Assembly (NCBI GenBank): GCA_947259495.1
Contig: CAMYLV010000022.1
Location: 33,395 to 97,394 of the forward strand
Direction: 5' to 3'
Source: an uncultured Desulfobacterales bacterium
GTDB lineage: Bacteria > Desulfobacterota > Desulfobacteria > Desulfobacterales > JAHEIW01
DNA: 64,000 nt
Each line of letters starts with the position of its first letter. The first letter of the stretch is position 1. Under the pieces are notes generated by a model. The model searched no databases and was not told the DNA's origin. It saw only the letters and a program-made list of their open reading frames with translations. The position numbers were made by a program, and so were the translations under genes. Below are positions 43,196-51,523 of this stretch, one piece after another.

Positions 43196-44176
43196 ATGTC
43201 GAGTCATGACATCTACGATTTGGTTATTATTGGCGGCGGCCCGGGTGGTTTGACAGCCGGCATTTATGCCATGCGGGCAGCACTAAAAACGGCTCTCATC
43301 GAAATGGGGGTGCCTGGTGGTCAAATGAACAACTCCGATTCGGTGGAAAATTGGCCCGGTGATGAGCACATCGGCGGTTCCGAGCTGGGCATGAAATTTC
43401 ATCAGCATGCCCAATCTTACGGCTTGGAGATAATCTCACAGGAAGTTGCGGAACTCGAGCCCGGTCTCGAGGTTCACACCGTTAAGCTTGCCGGCGGCGA
43501 TCAATTGAGCGCCCATGCAATTATTCTGGCAACCGGCGGCAGCCCGCGCAAACTTGATATCCCCGGTGAAGAAGAACATTACGGCAAAGGCGTTTCTTAC
43601 TGTGCGGTGTGCGACGGTTTTTTCTTCAGAGACAAAACCGTTGTGGTGGTCGGTGGCGGCGACACTGCCGCAGAAGAATCCCTCTACCTGGCCAAATTGG
43701 CCAAACAGGTCTATCTGGTCCACCGCCGGGACGCGTTGAGAGCCGGTGCGCTTTTACAGCAACGCGTCAAAGCCGAATGTAAAATCGAAATCCTGTGGAA
43801 CTCGGTGGTGACTGAAATCAAGGCGAACGACAGCGGTGTTTACGCCGTGGATTTACAAAACACACAAACCGCTGAGAAAAAAGAGCTGGCGGCCGACGGG
43901 GTGTTTATTTATATCGGTTTTGAACCCAACAATAAACTGGTACCGGCCGGAACAAAGATGAATGCCGACGGTTTAGTGGTCACCGATGAAAAATGCGAAA
44001 CCAATGCTCCCGGAATTTATGTCATCGGAGACCTCAGAGAAAAAGCCTATCGCCAGATTGTCATATCGGCATCCGATGGCGCCACGGCTGCGCTGGCAGC
44101 TGCCCACTATGTGGAAACGCGAAAGTCAGCAGAAGCTTGCGAATTGCCCGAAGCGCTGCAAACAGAAGCCTCGTAG
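43196..44176 (+). CDS. trxB: Thioredoxin reductase
   Basis: 326 aa low-molecular-weight thioredoxin reductase. FAD motif LVIIGGGPGGLTAGIYAM at 9-26, redox-active CAVC at 136-139 (SYCAVCDGFFF), second nucleotide-binding VVVVGGGDTAAEESLYLAK, and C-terminal GIYVIGDLREKAYRQIV for FAD. The NAD(P)H-site sequence VHRRDALRAG carries the Arg pair usual for NADPH. The ATG at 43196 with AAGGAGG is chosen; a longer frame from 43133 would translate the duplicated repeat. Confidence 0.94.
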   Translation: MSSHDIYDLVIIGGGPGGLTAGIYAMRAALKTALIEMGVPGGQMNNSDSVENWPGDEHIGGSELGMKFHQHAQSYGLEIISQEVAELEPGLEVHTVKLAGGDQLSAHAIILATGGSPRKLDIPGEEEHYGKGVSYCAVCDGFFFRDKTVVVVGGGDTAAEESLYLAKLAKQVYLVHRRDALRAGALLQQRVKAECKIEILWNSVVTEIKANDSGVYAVDLQNTQTAEKKELAADGVFIYIGFEPNNKLVPAGTKMNADGLVVTDEKCETNAPGIYVIGDLREKAYRQIVISASDGATAALAAAHYVETRKSAEACELPEALQTEAS

Positions 44177-44187
44177 TGTAGATTGAC

Positions 44188-45306
44188 ATGTCCGGCATCA
44201 TACGTTTTTTAGTGAAATTTGTGATTTTAGCGGTCATGCTGTTGGGCTTGCCGCTGCTTGGCATATGGATGGCCGGATACCCTGTTTCCGATTATCTGGA
44301 ATTTCCCCCCCAGACCCGTTATGTGCGTCATGCACCCTTTTCCGGGTTGGCATTTGTCATCCAAGGCTTTCTCATCGCCGCTTGCACGGCACCACTTATC
44401 ATTCGCGCTTTTAAACCACACCCCAAAATTGCATCGAAAATCCGACGGTCTTCAGAACCGTTTCCCCCGTGGGGATGGCTCGGCCTGATGCTTGGAATTG
44501 CGGCCTGGATTCTGGCATGGACACGTTTCGGCTGGTTCACTGCGCTCCAGCCGCACACCTTTACGCCCCTGTGGATTGCGTTTATTATTGTTATTAACGG
44601 TTTTTGTTTTCGGCAGACCGGATATTGCATGTTGCTTTGTCGACCGGTTTTTTTTCTGCTGCTTTTCCCGATCAGTGCTGCATTCTGGTGGTTCTTCGAA
44701 TTTTTGAACCGTTTTGTTCAAAACTGGTACTATATCGGACCCGAATTTAGCGCATGGGAATATTTTTGGTACGCCACCCTGCCTTTTGCGACGGTGTTGC
44801 CGGCGGTTTTGGGCCTGCGCGACTGGCTGATGTCAACCCGCCGACTTCAGCAAAGATTTGATCATTTCAAGCCGCTGCAGTTGCGGTCTCCTAAAATCCT
44901 TGCGGCCCTGATGCTGACACTATCCGCCGGCGGGCTGGCCGGTATCGGCGTCTGGCCAAACATCCTATTCCCGCTGCTCTGGGTCGCGCCATTGCTGATT
45001 ATCCTATCCCTTCAAACCTTGATGGGCGAACGACATCTTTTATCCGATCTGGCTGTGGGAAATTGGACCCCGTTGATCGCAGCCGCTATCGCAGCGCTGA
45101 TGTGCGGGGTGTTTTGGGAAATGTGGAATGTTTTCAGCCTGGCCAAATGGAAATACAGTATTCCCCTGGTGCACCGCTATCAGATATTTGAGATGCCGCT
45201 GCTGGGATATGCCGGTTATCTTCCTTTTGGTCTCCAATGTGCGGTTGTCGGCAGCTTGCTGGAAGGCGTAGTGCCGGCTGCCGGGCCGCAAGCGGACGGG
45301 TTCTGA
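44188..45306 (+). CDS. Multi-pass membrane protein, unknown
   Basis: 372 aa with about eight to nine hydrophobic segments (about 6-28, 50-70, 95-112, 125-140, 150-170, 188-206, 235-255, 262-280, 298-318). Aromatic clusters (WWFFEFLNRFVQNWYYIGPE; GVFWEMWNVFSLAKWKY) contain Trp, Glu and Tyr near membrane boundaries and may form a polar site. No family recognised. It follows trxB by 11 bp on the same strand, so the two are probably co-transcribed; whether it is functionally linked to thiol redox is unknown. Confidence 0.75.
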   Translation: MSGIIRFLVKFVILAVMLLGLPLLGIWMAGYPVSDYLEFPPQTRYVRHAPFSGLAFVIQGFLIAACTAPLIIRAFKPHPKIASKIRRSSEPFPPWGWLGLMLGIAAWILAWTRFGWFTALQPHTFTPLWIAFIIVINGFCFRQTGYCMLLCRPVFFLLLFPISAAFWWFFEFLNRFVQNWYYIGPEFSAWEYFWYATLPFATVLPAVLGLRDWLMSTRRLQQRFDHFKPLQLRSPKILAALMLTLSAGGLAGIGVWPNILFPLLWVAPLLIILSLQTLMGERHLLSDLAVGNWTPLIAAAIAALMCGVFWEMWNVFSLAKWKYSIPLVHRYQIFEMPLLGYAGYLPFGLQCAVVGSLLEGVVPAAGPQADGF

Positions 45307-45825
45307 TATTATGGCAACTGGCTTCTGGCCTACAGATTAATCGGGCGCCGCCGTCCCAGAAACAATTTACAACACTAACGCCGGTCATGTCATCCGGATT
45401 GCCCGCGGCGGATTAGGCCCGTTTAAAAATGAAACATTGAACGCAACCACGATAAATATAGCATTTATACTTGCCATGCCGCTACATATTGTGTATCGCA
45501 GAACAACGTGGTAGCATAGTAAGGAGCGCCTGGGGTCACCGACCACCCGCAGAGCGGGTGGCCTGGACGATGCGGGTGCAACCGGATGCAAAGCACCCGG
45601 TTTAAAAACACCAATTCACGACCATCAATATAAACATTTGGGATTCAAAAGCAGCGGCACCAAAATTTAAAAAATAAATCGCCGCGGTTGTTTATGTTTA
45701 AATCGGTATTAGGATCTGAATCTGCTCTGTTCATCAGCAACCAGGTTCAAGCGCTGAGGCGGACTTAGTTTTGGCATGTTTTTTTCGGTCGACTTCTGAG
45801 AAAAGGTTGTTCGGGTATTAGGCAT
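45307..45825. other. Intergenic region, no gene supported
   Basis: About 520 bp before the glycosyltransferase. It holds a hairpin ACCACCCGCAGAGCGGGTGG (45542-45561) and GGTGCAACCGGATGCAAAGC downstream. A structured RNA is conceivable but no known class was recognised. Confidence 0.35.
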
Positions 45826-47202
45826 ATGCACAAGAACATCGGATTTATTTCAACACGACTTGCAGGCACGGACGGCGTTTCCCTTGAATCCAGTAAATGG
45901 GCGGACGTTCTGCAGCAAAGCGGTCACAAATGCTATTGGTTTGCGGGTGCTCTGGACCGCAAGCCGGAATATAGCTTTAATGTTCCCGAGGCCCATTTCA
46001 AAACCGAGCAGAACCAGTGGATCAATCAACGGGTCTTCGGTCAAAAGGGCCGCAAACAGCCGGTTACGCAAATTATTCATGATTTGCGCTCCCATTTGAA
46101 ATTTAAGCTGCACGAATTCATCAAGAAATTTAAAATAGACCTGTTGATCGCTGAAAATGCGTTGACGATACCGCTGCATGTGCCCCTGGGGTTGGCCATT
46201 ACCGAAACCGTTGCAGAGACTCAGCTGCCGACCATCGCGCACCATCATGATTTTTACTGGGAGCGGGTCCGCTTTTCGGTCAATGCCGTCGGTGATTATA
46301 TTCAAATGGCATTTCCGCCCCATCTGAGTAATATTCGACATGTTGTCATAAATTCAGCCGCCCAGGAGCAATTGGCCCTGCGGACCGGCATTGCCTCAAC
46401 GATTATTCCCAATGTTCTGGATTTTGAAAATCCGCCCAAAGTAAGTAAAAAGCGAACCAGCGTCTTTCGCCAATCCATCGGTTTGGAATCCGATGATCGC
46501 ATAATTTTGCAGCCCACCCGTATTATTCAGCGCAAAGGAATTGAGTTTGCGATTGAATTGGTCAAGGAACTCAAAAATGTCCAAAATAAACTGGTCATAT
46601 CCCATGAAGCCGGCGATGAAGGCTTTGAATATGCGGAGTGGTTAAAAGAATATGCGGGCGAACATAATGTGGATTTACGCCTGGTCTCGATTCAGGTATC
46701 CGACCCGTGGTCTGAAAATGGCCATAACGGCGCCAAATATACGCTGTGGGATGTTTACCCTTACGCTGATTTCATTACCTACCCCAGCCTGTACGAGGGG
46801 TTCGGCAATGCCTTTTTAGAGGCCATTTACTTCAAAAAACCGATTCTGATCAATCGCTATTCCACTTTTGTACGGGATATTGAGCCTTTAGGATTCGATC
46901 TGGTAGTGATGGATGGCTTCCTTTCCAAACATACGGTTAAAAATGTGGTGGACATTCTGGTTTCCGCGAAACGCAGAAGAAAAATGGTCAACAGCAATTA
47001 TGCGATCGCCTCCCGCCACTATTCCTATAAGGTGCTGCGAAACCAGCTTTCAGCCATTTTGCAAAGTTTTTTCGGCGACGACATCGGGCAACTCACCGCC
47101 CAACTGCGTCCGGCAAAATCCAAAGGGTATCTGTATATCAATTCACACCAGGTCATGTACAAACATATCGACAGCCAGCGCTACGGGCCAGGTGCCAAAT
47201 AA
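45826..47202 (+). CDS. GT4-type glycosyltransferase
   Basis: 458 aa of the GT-B fold. N-terminal GFISTRLAGTDGVSLESSKW (acceptor-side Rossmann), HHHDFYWERVRF in the middle, and the C-terminal donor-binding block with YPSLYEGFGNAFLEAIYFKK, the equivalent of the GT4 E-x7-E motif. IILQPTRIIQRKGIEFAIEL is the usual linker to the donor domain. Acceptor and sugar are unknown; it stands alone, not in a polysaccharide cluster. The ATG at 45826 has a weak ribosome binding site. Confidence 0.85.
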   Translation: MHKNIGFISTRLAGTDGVSLESSKWADVLQQSGHKCYWFAGALDRKPEYSFNVPEAHFKTEQNQWINQRVFGQKGRKQPVTQIIHDLRSHLKFKLHEFIKKFKIDLLIAENALTIPLHVPLGLAITETVAETQLPTIAHHHDFYWERVRFSVNAVGDYIQMAFPPHLSNIRHVVINSAAQEQLALRTGIASTIIPNVLDFENPPKVSKKRTSVFRQSIGLESDDRIILQPTRIIQRKGIEFAIELVKELKNVQNKLVISHEAGDEGFEYAEWLKEYAGEHNVDLRLVSIQVSDPWSENGHNGAKYTLWDVYPYADFITYPSLYEGFGNAFLEAIYFKKPILINRYSTFVRDIEPLGFDLVVMDGFLSKHTVKNVVDILVSAKRRRKMVNSNYAIASRHYSYKVLRNQLSAILQSFFGDDIGQLTAQLRPAKSKGYLYINSHQVMYKHIDSQRYGPGAK

Positions 47203-47326
47203 CAGATTTCGCACGTAACGGCACTGTGGCGGCCCCCATTTTTTGGCCAAGGCCTCTTAGCGCTCGGGTTCCAAAATGAGCCGGGTGGTTGAATCGGCCC
47301 ATTTCATTCTTAACTTATCCCTAAGC

Positions 47327-47485
47327 TGAGTGATTGCCGAGGTCGCAGATCCGCCTTTGGAGGACCGCAGATCCGCCTTTGGAGGACCGCAGATCCGCCT
47401 TTGGAGGACCGAAGATCCGCCTTTGGAGGACCGTAGATCCGCCTCTGGTGAGTTGCCGTAGATACAAGGAAGATGGTCTTCCGCC
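47327..47485 (+). repeat. Dispersed element R with five 22-bp tandem units
   Basis: Units start at 47344, 47366, 47388, 47410 and 47432 (CGCAGATCCGCCTTTGGAGG plus AC); the first three are identical, the fourth has one change and the fifth several. Flanks TGAGTGATTGCCGAGG and GTTGCCGTAGATACAAGGAAG match the single-unit copy at 13804-13873. Three overlapping minus-strand open frames here only translate the repeat. Confidence 0.9.
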
Positions 47486-47577
47486 ATAGTTGCCTGTGCG
47501 GGACGGCATCTGATCCGCCGCAGGCGGAGTAAGATCGGCAATTCCAAGATGCCGGGTCGTAGCTCAAAGGGTAAACG

Positions 47578-47760
47578 ATGCCGTTCACAACCGTTCGCGG
47601 ATTAAAGGGAAAAGTTTATGTGCCCGACCCGCCAGAGGAAGGGACTCGCAAGCATTTCTGCAAGGACTGCTATTCATGCCAGTTATGCAGTGATGATCGC
47701 TGCAGAGTCTGTCGCGGCGGTCAAAAAACCTGCAGCTGTGAGAAATTAGCCCAAAATTAA
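47578..47760 (+). CDS. Small Cys-rich protein
   Basis: 60 aa. Eight Cys in the second half: CKDCYSCQLCSDDRCRVC then CSC, spacing like a small zinc or Fe-S module. The N-terminus is GLKGKVYVPDPPEEG. No family recognised. The ATG at 47578 has AAAGGG 7 nt upstream. It lies about 600 bp before hgcA but is separated from it by a membrane-protein gene and a terminator. Confidence 0.7.
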   Translation: MPFTTVRGLKGKVYVPDPPEEGTRKHFCKDCYSCQLCSDDRCRVCRGGQKTCSCEKLAQN

Positions 47761-47845
47761 TCTGACAGTCTCAAACAGCGTTTTAGTTAGTGCTGTTCTG
47801 CATATTCCGATCCATTCGTTTTGCGTTAACATAAGGAGTGAAATC

Positions 47846-48085
47846 ATGAATCGCTTAAGCTGCTATTTTGAGAGAATTTCTGATTTTGCGGTGGGCCTGT
47901 TCCTGCTTTTCCTTGGTTTAGCCCTCACCGTTGTCAGTTTTACGATAATTCCGGTCATTGGATTGGTTGTCGCTATTCCGGTCCTGGTTCTGGCCATTTC
48001 GTTTTTGGGTGCGAAAAGAAGCAAAGAATGCGCACTGATTGCCCAGGGAACAAAAAAAATATTTTCTGCCAAACCCGTAAAATAA
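47846..48085 (+). CDS. Small two-helix membrane protein
   Basis: 79 aa. Two hydrophobic helices at about 14-36 and 38-56 (VGLFLLFLGLALTVVSF; VIGLVVAIPVLVLAISF) separated by a short Ile/Pro turn, with a basic C-terminus (KRSKECALIAQGTKKIF). Function unknown. Clear AAGGAG site before the ATG. Followed by a strong terminator at 48201-48228. Confidence 0.7.
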   Translation: MNRLSCYFERISDFAVGLFLLFLGLALTVVSFTIIPVIGLVVAIPVLVLAISFLGAKRSKECALIAQGTKKIFSAKPVK

Positions 48086-48200
48086 TGCATCCTGTTTCTG
48101 TTGCAACGGACTGCCTGCAGCCAACCGTAACCGCATAAACCGTATGTTTTTTAGCCAGGACTTGTCGGCCGGTGTCATTCAAACATGCAAATCCCCCGGC

Positions 48201-48228
48201 AAAACGCCCGATCCCTATCGGGCGTTTT
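48201..48228. terminator. Bidirectional-type terminator upstream of hgcA
   Basis: Perfect 12-bp arms AAAACGCCCGAT / ATCGGGCGTTTT around loop CCCT. It ends the small membrane-protein transcript and isolates hgcAB from upstream transcription. Confidence 0.85.
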
Positions 48229-48306
48229 AATTTGGATTGGCGTGGCAAAAACAGTGGCTGCAAGGGTGTGATCGGCGGGACCAAATTTGGCAAAAGGTTT
48301 TTACCC

Positions 48307-48347
48307 TTGACCGGCAATGCCGGATCGCATATCGTATATTTACGATA
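48307..48347 (+). promoter_or_regulatory. Predicted hgcA promoter with operator-like palindrome
   Basis: TTGACC (48307-48312), 17-bp spacer and TATCGT (48330-48335). A perfect inverted repeat TATCGTA-TATT-TACGATA (48330-48347) covers the -10 and likely start site, 21 bp before the hgcA ATG. This position would suit a repressor operator, for example of an ArsR-type regulator, but no regulator gene is adjacent. Confidence 0.5.
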
Positions 48348-48368
48348 AACCTGTGTTCGACGATTAAA

Positions 48369-49571
48369 ATGAGCCAAAAAAATTCGCAACATAACAGTTG
48401 CTGTGAAAAACCGTCCCACGAACCGGTGGGAATACAGACCGCTGCCAGGCCAATAACCGATGTTGCTCAACAAAATGAGGTGTGCTGCGGGTCTCCACCG
48501 GGACCTGAAAGCAGCCGCTATGAAAAACCGGGATACGCCCTGCTCGACTTCGTGGAAGCGTTTGTCCAGACACCGGCCGGCCCGGTGCCGCGCGTCAAGA
48601 CTGACCTGCAGTGGCGAGACCATGCCGGCACGATCAGGGCGCGGCTGGGAATCAATCGGGCGCAACATAAAATTGCGCCGGGACTGTATTGCGTCGGCAA
48701 GCCGGATGCTCAGGCGCCGGTACTGGTTACGGCTAACTATAAATTGACGTTTGACGCCCTGCGCACAGAACTCAAGGCCGTCAGCGCCTGGGTATTGGTG
48801 CTGGACACGCGCGGGATCAATGTGTGGTGCGCAGCCGGCAAAAACCTGTTTTCAACCACAGAGTTGATTGACCGGGTCAATCGTACGGATCTGAAAAAAG
48901 TGGTATCCCACAACCGGCTGATTTTGCCACAACTGGCAGCCACCGGCGTTGCGGCTCATCATGTTAAAAAAGCAATCGGCTTCAAGGTAATTTACGGGCC
49001 GGTGCGCACCCTCGACATCCCAAAATTCCTGGCCAACGGATTTACATCTGAACCTTCCATGCGCAAAGTCACCTTCAGCACGCTTGAGCGCGTGATTCTC
49101 ATTCCGGTGGAACTGGCCCATTTGCCGAAACCCTCTTTTTGGGTTCTTCTGGCCGCTTTTGTGATCTCCGGAATCGGGATACAGGTTTTTTCCTTTTCCG
49201 CCGCTTGGGTGCGGGGGATGATGCTGGCGGTCGCTTATGCCGTCGGCATTCTGGCCGGCGCCATTGTCACACCGACGCTGTTGCCCTGGATTCCGGGAAA
49301 ATCCTTTGCGGTCAAAGGGGCCATCATCGGGCTTATAGGCGGTGCGGCAATTGTGGTGCTGTTTCAAAGCAATTTGCAGTTTTGGGGTGCCCTGGCGCTG
49401 ATGCTGTGCACAACCGCTGTGGGTTCTTACCTGGCAATGAACTTTACCGGATCTACCCCGTTTACGTCGCCCTCAGGAGTGGAGAAAGAAATGCGCAAAG
49501 CCATACCGCTTCAGGCATTGGCACTGATAGTGGCGCTGGTCGCCTGGGTCGGTGCGGCATTCGCTGGTTAG
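48369..49571 (+). CDS. hgcA: HgcA, corrinoid protein of mercury methylation
   Basis: 400 aa. The diagnostic cap-helix motif NVWCAAGK is present at residues 151-158 (GINVWCAAGKNLFSTTEL), with C154 as the predicted lower-axial cobalt ligand that lets HgcA transfer a methyl group to Hg(II). The N-terminal corrinoid-binding (CFeSP-like) domain is followed by five hydrophobic helices (about 257-276, 283-302, 315-332, 338-357, 378-398), the expected topology. An N-terminal extension with two Cys pairs (C11-C12, C39-C40) precedes it. The ATG at 48369 is preferred; an in-frame GTG at 48237 adds 44 unlikely residues. hgcB follows. Confidence 0.95.
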   Translation: MSQKNSQHNSCCEKPSHEPVGIQTAARPITDVAQQNEVCCGSPPGPESSRYEKPGYALLDFVEAFVQTPAGPVPRVKTDLQWRDHAGTIRARLGINRAQHKIAPGLYCVGKPDAQAPVLVTANYKLTFDALRTELKAVSAWVLVLDTRGINVWCAAGKNLFSTTELIDRVNRTDLKKVVSHNRLILPQLAATGVAAHHVKKAIGFKVIYGPVRTLDIPKFLANGFTSEPSMRKVTFSTLERVILIPVELAHLPKPSFWVLLAAFVISGIGIQVFSFSAAWVRGMMLAVAYAVGILAGAIVTPTLLPWIPGKSFAVKGAIIGLIGGAAIVVLFQSNLQFWGALALMLCTTAVGSYLAMNFTGSTPFTSPSGVEKEMRKAIPLQALALIVALVAWVGAAFAG

Positions 49572-49586
49572 ATATCACCGCCGCAA

Positions 49587-49648
49587 ACGAGAACGAGGAC
49601 GAGGACGATCCATATAGAATTTTAAATCCTATTCGCCCTCGTTCTCGT
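49587..49648. repeat. Inverted repeat in the hgcA-hgcB gap
   Basis: Twelve-bp arms ACGAGAACGAGG (49587-49598) and CCTCGTTCTCGT (49637-49648) within degenerate GACGAGGACG words, loop about 38 bp. It fills much of the 108-bp spacer between hgcA and hgcB. Confidence 0.7.
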
Positions 49649-49679
49649 CCTTGATAATCAAAATTGGGATTTGCACCTT

Positions 49680-49970
49680 ATGGAAAATTTTAGATATCTA
49701 CCCGGAGTAACCACCTTGACATTGAACCGAAAGGCCTGTGTCGGTTGCGGTATGTGTGAAGTCGTATGCCCGCACGGGATATTTTCAATGCACGACAATA
49801 AAGCGCGTATCGATGATTTAGACGGCTGCATGGAATGTGGTGCCTGCGCGAAAAACTGCCCCGCCGATGCCATCGGTGTGACACCGGGGGTGGGCTGTGC
49901 CTCCTATATTATTCAGACCTGGATAAAGGGCAAGAACGTGGCAGCGTGCGGTAGTGAAAAATGTTGCTAG
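49680..49970 (+). CDS. hgcB: HgcB, ferredoxin partner of HgcA
   Basis: 96 aa from the ATG at 49680. Two [4Fe-4S] motifs: C20-x2-C23-x2-C26-x3-C30 (CVGCGMCEVVC) and C50-x2-C53-x2-C56-x3-C60 (CMECGACAKNC, containing the ECGAC block typical of HgcB). A further Cys at 73 (TPGVGCASY) and a terminal Cys pair (C95-C96) match the extra cysteines conserved in HgcB and thought to handle Hg(II). It reduces the corrinoid of HgcA. A TTG at 49671 in frame is an alternative start. Confidence 0.95.
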   Translation: MENFRYLPGVTTLTLNRKACVGCGMCEVVCPHGIFSMHDNKARIDDLDGCMECGACAKNCPADAIGVTPGVGCASYIIQTWIKGKNVAACGSEKCC

Positions 49971-49984
49971 AAGCCATTTCAAAA

Positions 49985-50016
49985 CCCCGTTTCAGCCGGT
50001 TTGCGGCTTTTGTAAA
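49985..50016 (+). repeat. Short repeat T, copy 1 (weak terminator-like hairpin)
   Basis: CCCCGTTTCAGCCGGTTTGC followed by GGCTTTTGTAAA. AGCCG/CGGCT (49994-50008) with a TTTG tail could weakly terminate hgcAB. A matching copy follows the lipoprotein gene at 57610-57641. Confidence 0.5.
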
Positions 50017-50084
50017 GCCCGCAAAATTAGCTCCAAAGAGGTTTTGGAATGGTTTTTAATCAATCAAGTTGAATACCCCCCTGT

Positions 50085-51011
50085 CTACTTTTCGGATAGC
50101 CGATCCCAGATAGCTTTGGCTTGTGCCGCCTGGCGTCCCTCGCCCGAATCCGAATTCTCGTCGGATCTCGTGGGATAACCCCGCAAGCGCGCGATGCGCT
50201 CCGCCAACGGCGGGTGCGTTGAAAATAAGCTCATCATGCTTCTGCCCGACAGCGGATTTACAATAAACATATGCGCGGTGGATGGGTTGGCATTCAGCGG
50301 TATTCTTTTTGAATATTGACCCAGCTTTTCTAGTGCGTTGGCCAGCCCCTCCGGACTTCCCGCAAAACGCGCACCGGTCGAATCCGCCAGATATTCGCGC
50401 GATCGCGATATGGCCATCTGAATAATCATGGCCGCAAACGGCGCCATTATCGACATGGCAATTAATCCAATCGCGCCGCCGCCCCGGTCGCTATCGCCGC
50501 CCCTTCCGCCAAATAGTGCCGAGAAGCGGGCTATGTTCGCCAGAACCATGATGGCACCGGCCATGGTGGCGGCAATGCTGCCGATTAAAATGTCGCGATT
50601 TTTGACATGCGCCAATTCATGCGCCAGCACGCCCTTGACCTCATCATGATCCATTATGTTCAGCAGCCCTTCGGTGACCGCCACAACGGCATGCTCCGGG
50701 TTGCGGCCGGTGGCAAAGGCATTTGGTGCTTCCTTGGGGATGACAAATACCTTCGGCATGGGAAGTTCCGCGTTGCCGGTCAAAGTTTTGACCATCTCAA
50801 AAACCTCCGGCGCCTGCTGGGGGCTGACCTCCCGGGCACGGTACATTTTTAAAACGATTTTATCCGAAAACCAGTAACTGAAAAAATTCATGCCGGCAGC
50901 GATCAAAAGTGCTATGATCATCCCTTGCTGACCGCCGAAATATTTCCCGATCCAAATGATCAAGGCGGTCATCACTGCCAATAAGATCGTGGTTCTTATC
51001 CGATTCCCCAT
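50085..51011 (-). CDS. htpX: HtpX, membrane zinc metalloprotease
   Basis: 308 aa M48 peptidase. Two N-terminal membrane helices (about 8-22 and 30-47), the zinc motif HELAH at 131-135 (VLAHELAHVKNRD), two further helices (about 140-160 and 185-202) and the third-ligand Glu block SRSREYLADSTGARF. C-terminal STHPPLAERIARLRGY. Acts in quality control of misfolded inner-membrane proteins. AAAGGAG precedes the ATG at 51011. Convergent with hgcB. Confidence 0.95.
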   Translation of the reverse strand: MGNRIRTTILLAVMTALIIWIGKYFGGQQGMIIALLIAAGMNFFSYWFSDKIVLKMYRAREVSPQQAPEVFEMVKTLTGNAELPMPKVFVIPKEAPNAFATGRNPEHAVVAVTEGLLNIMDHDEVKGVLAHELAHVKNRDILIGSIAATMAGAIMVLANIARFSALFGGRGGDSDRGGGAIGLIAMSIMAPFAAMIIQMAISRSREYLADSTGARFAGSPEGLANALEKLGQYSKRIPLNANPSTAHMFIVNPLSGRSMMSLFSTHPPLAERIARLRGYPTRSDENSDSGEGRQAAQAKAIWDRLSEK

Positions 51012-51523
51012 CGTTATCTGCTCCTTTCGACTCCTTCAGTTTTACCGGCCGTCTTTTGCGAATGGTCGGATCGTCCTGACATCTAACCGGTGGTGTTTGA
51101 GTGTTGCCAAATTTCCCTGTCAGAATATAAAACGGCGGTTAAAATTTGCAAGCACCCGGGTTAGAATTTGACAACCACTATAACGCCCGTATCGGGCAGG
51201 ATATATAAAACGGCTGCATCCCGTGCTTCATTGTATTCGTTACCGTCTTTTTCTTGACGCTCTAGCCTGAATTATTCATAAGAGTGAATCCGCAATAACT
51301 AAATGAAATTTAAAAAAATAATTGTTCTTTTGCGAAAATATTTGTTGTTTGCCTTATGGTTATATGCTACAGGCTGAGCTGTTCTTGGAGGAGAACCTTT
51401 GCAAGCCGTCGTATCAACCAAATATATCCATCGTCTGCAGCCGGTTAGCCGCCCCCTGACCGAAAATGCGGGATAAATACAACGCGTTTGTGCTGCATAT
51501 GCGGATTTACTTAGGTGAGCAGA
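51012..51523. other. Intergenic region between htpX and the PilZ-GNAT gene
   Basis: About 510 bp. TTTGACAACCACTATA at 51168-51183 is the end of repeat family F (complement of TATAGTGGTTGTCAAA), so a decayed copy is present. Nothing else supports a gene. Confidence 0.4.

Noticed and set aside
45480..45605. Structured RNA or riboswitch before the glycosyltransferase
   Set aside because: One good hairpin is present but no known riboswitch core was recognised, so it is described only as an intergenic region.
47344..47455. Possible CRISPR array
   Set aside because: Units are contiguous 22-bp tandems without spacers, and no cas genes are present.
47257..47588. Three minus-strand frames rich in RSSKGGS or QRRICGPPKAD repeats, resembling a repeat protein
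   Set aside because: They translate the 22-bp tandem array in three frames (22 is not a multiple of 3), so the repeats are nucleotide-level and not coding.
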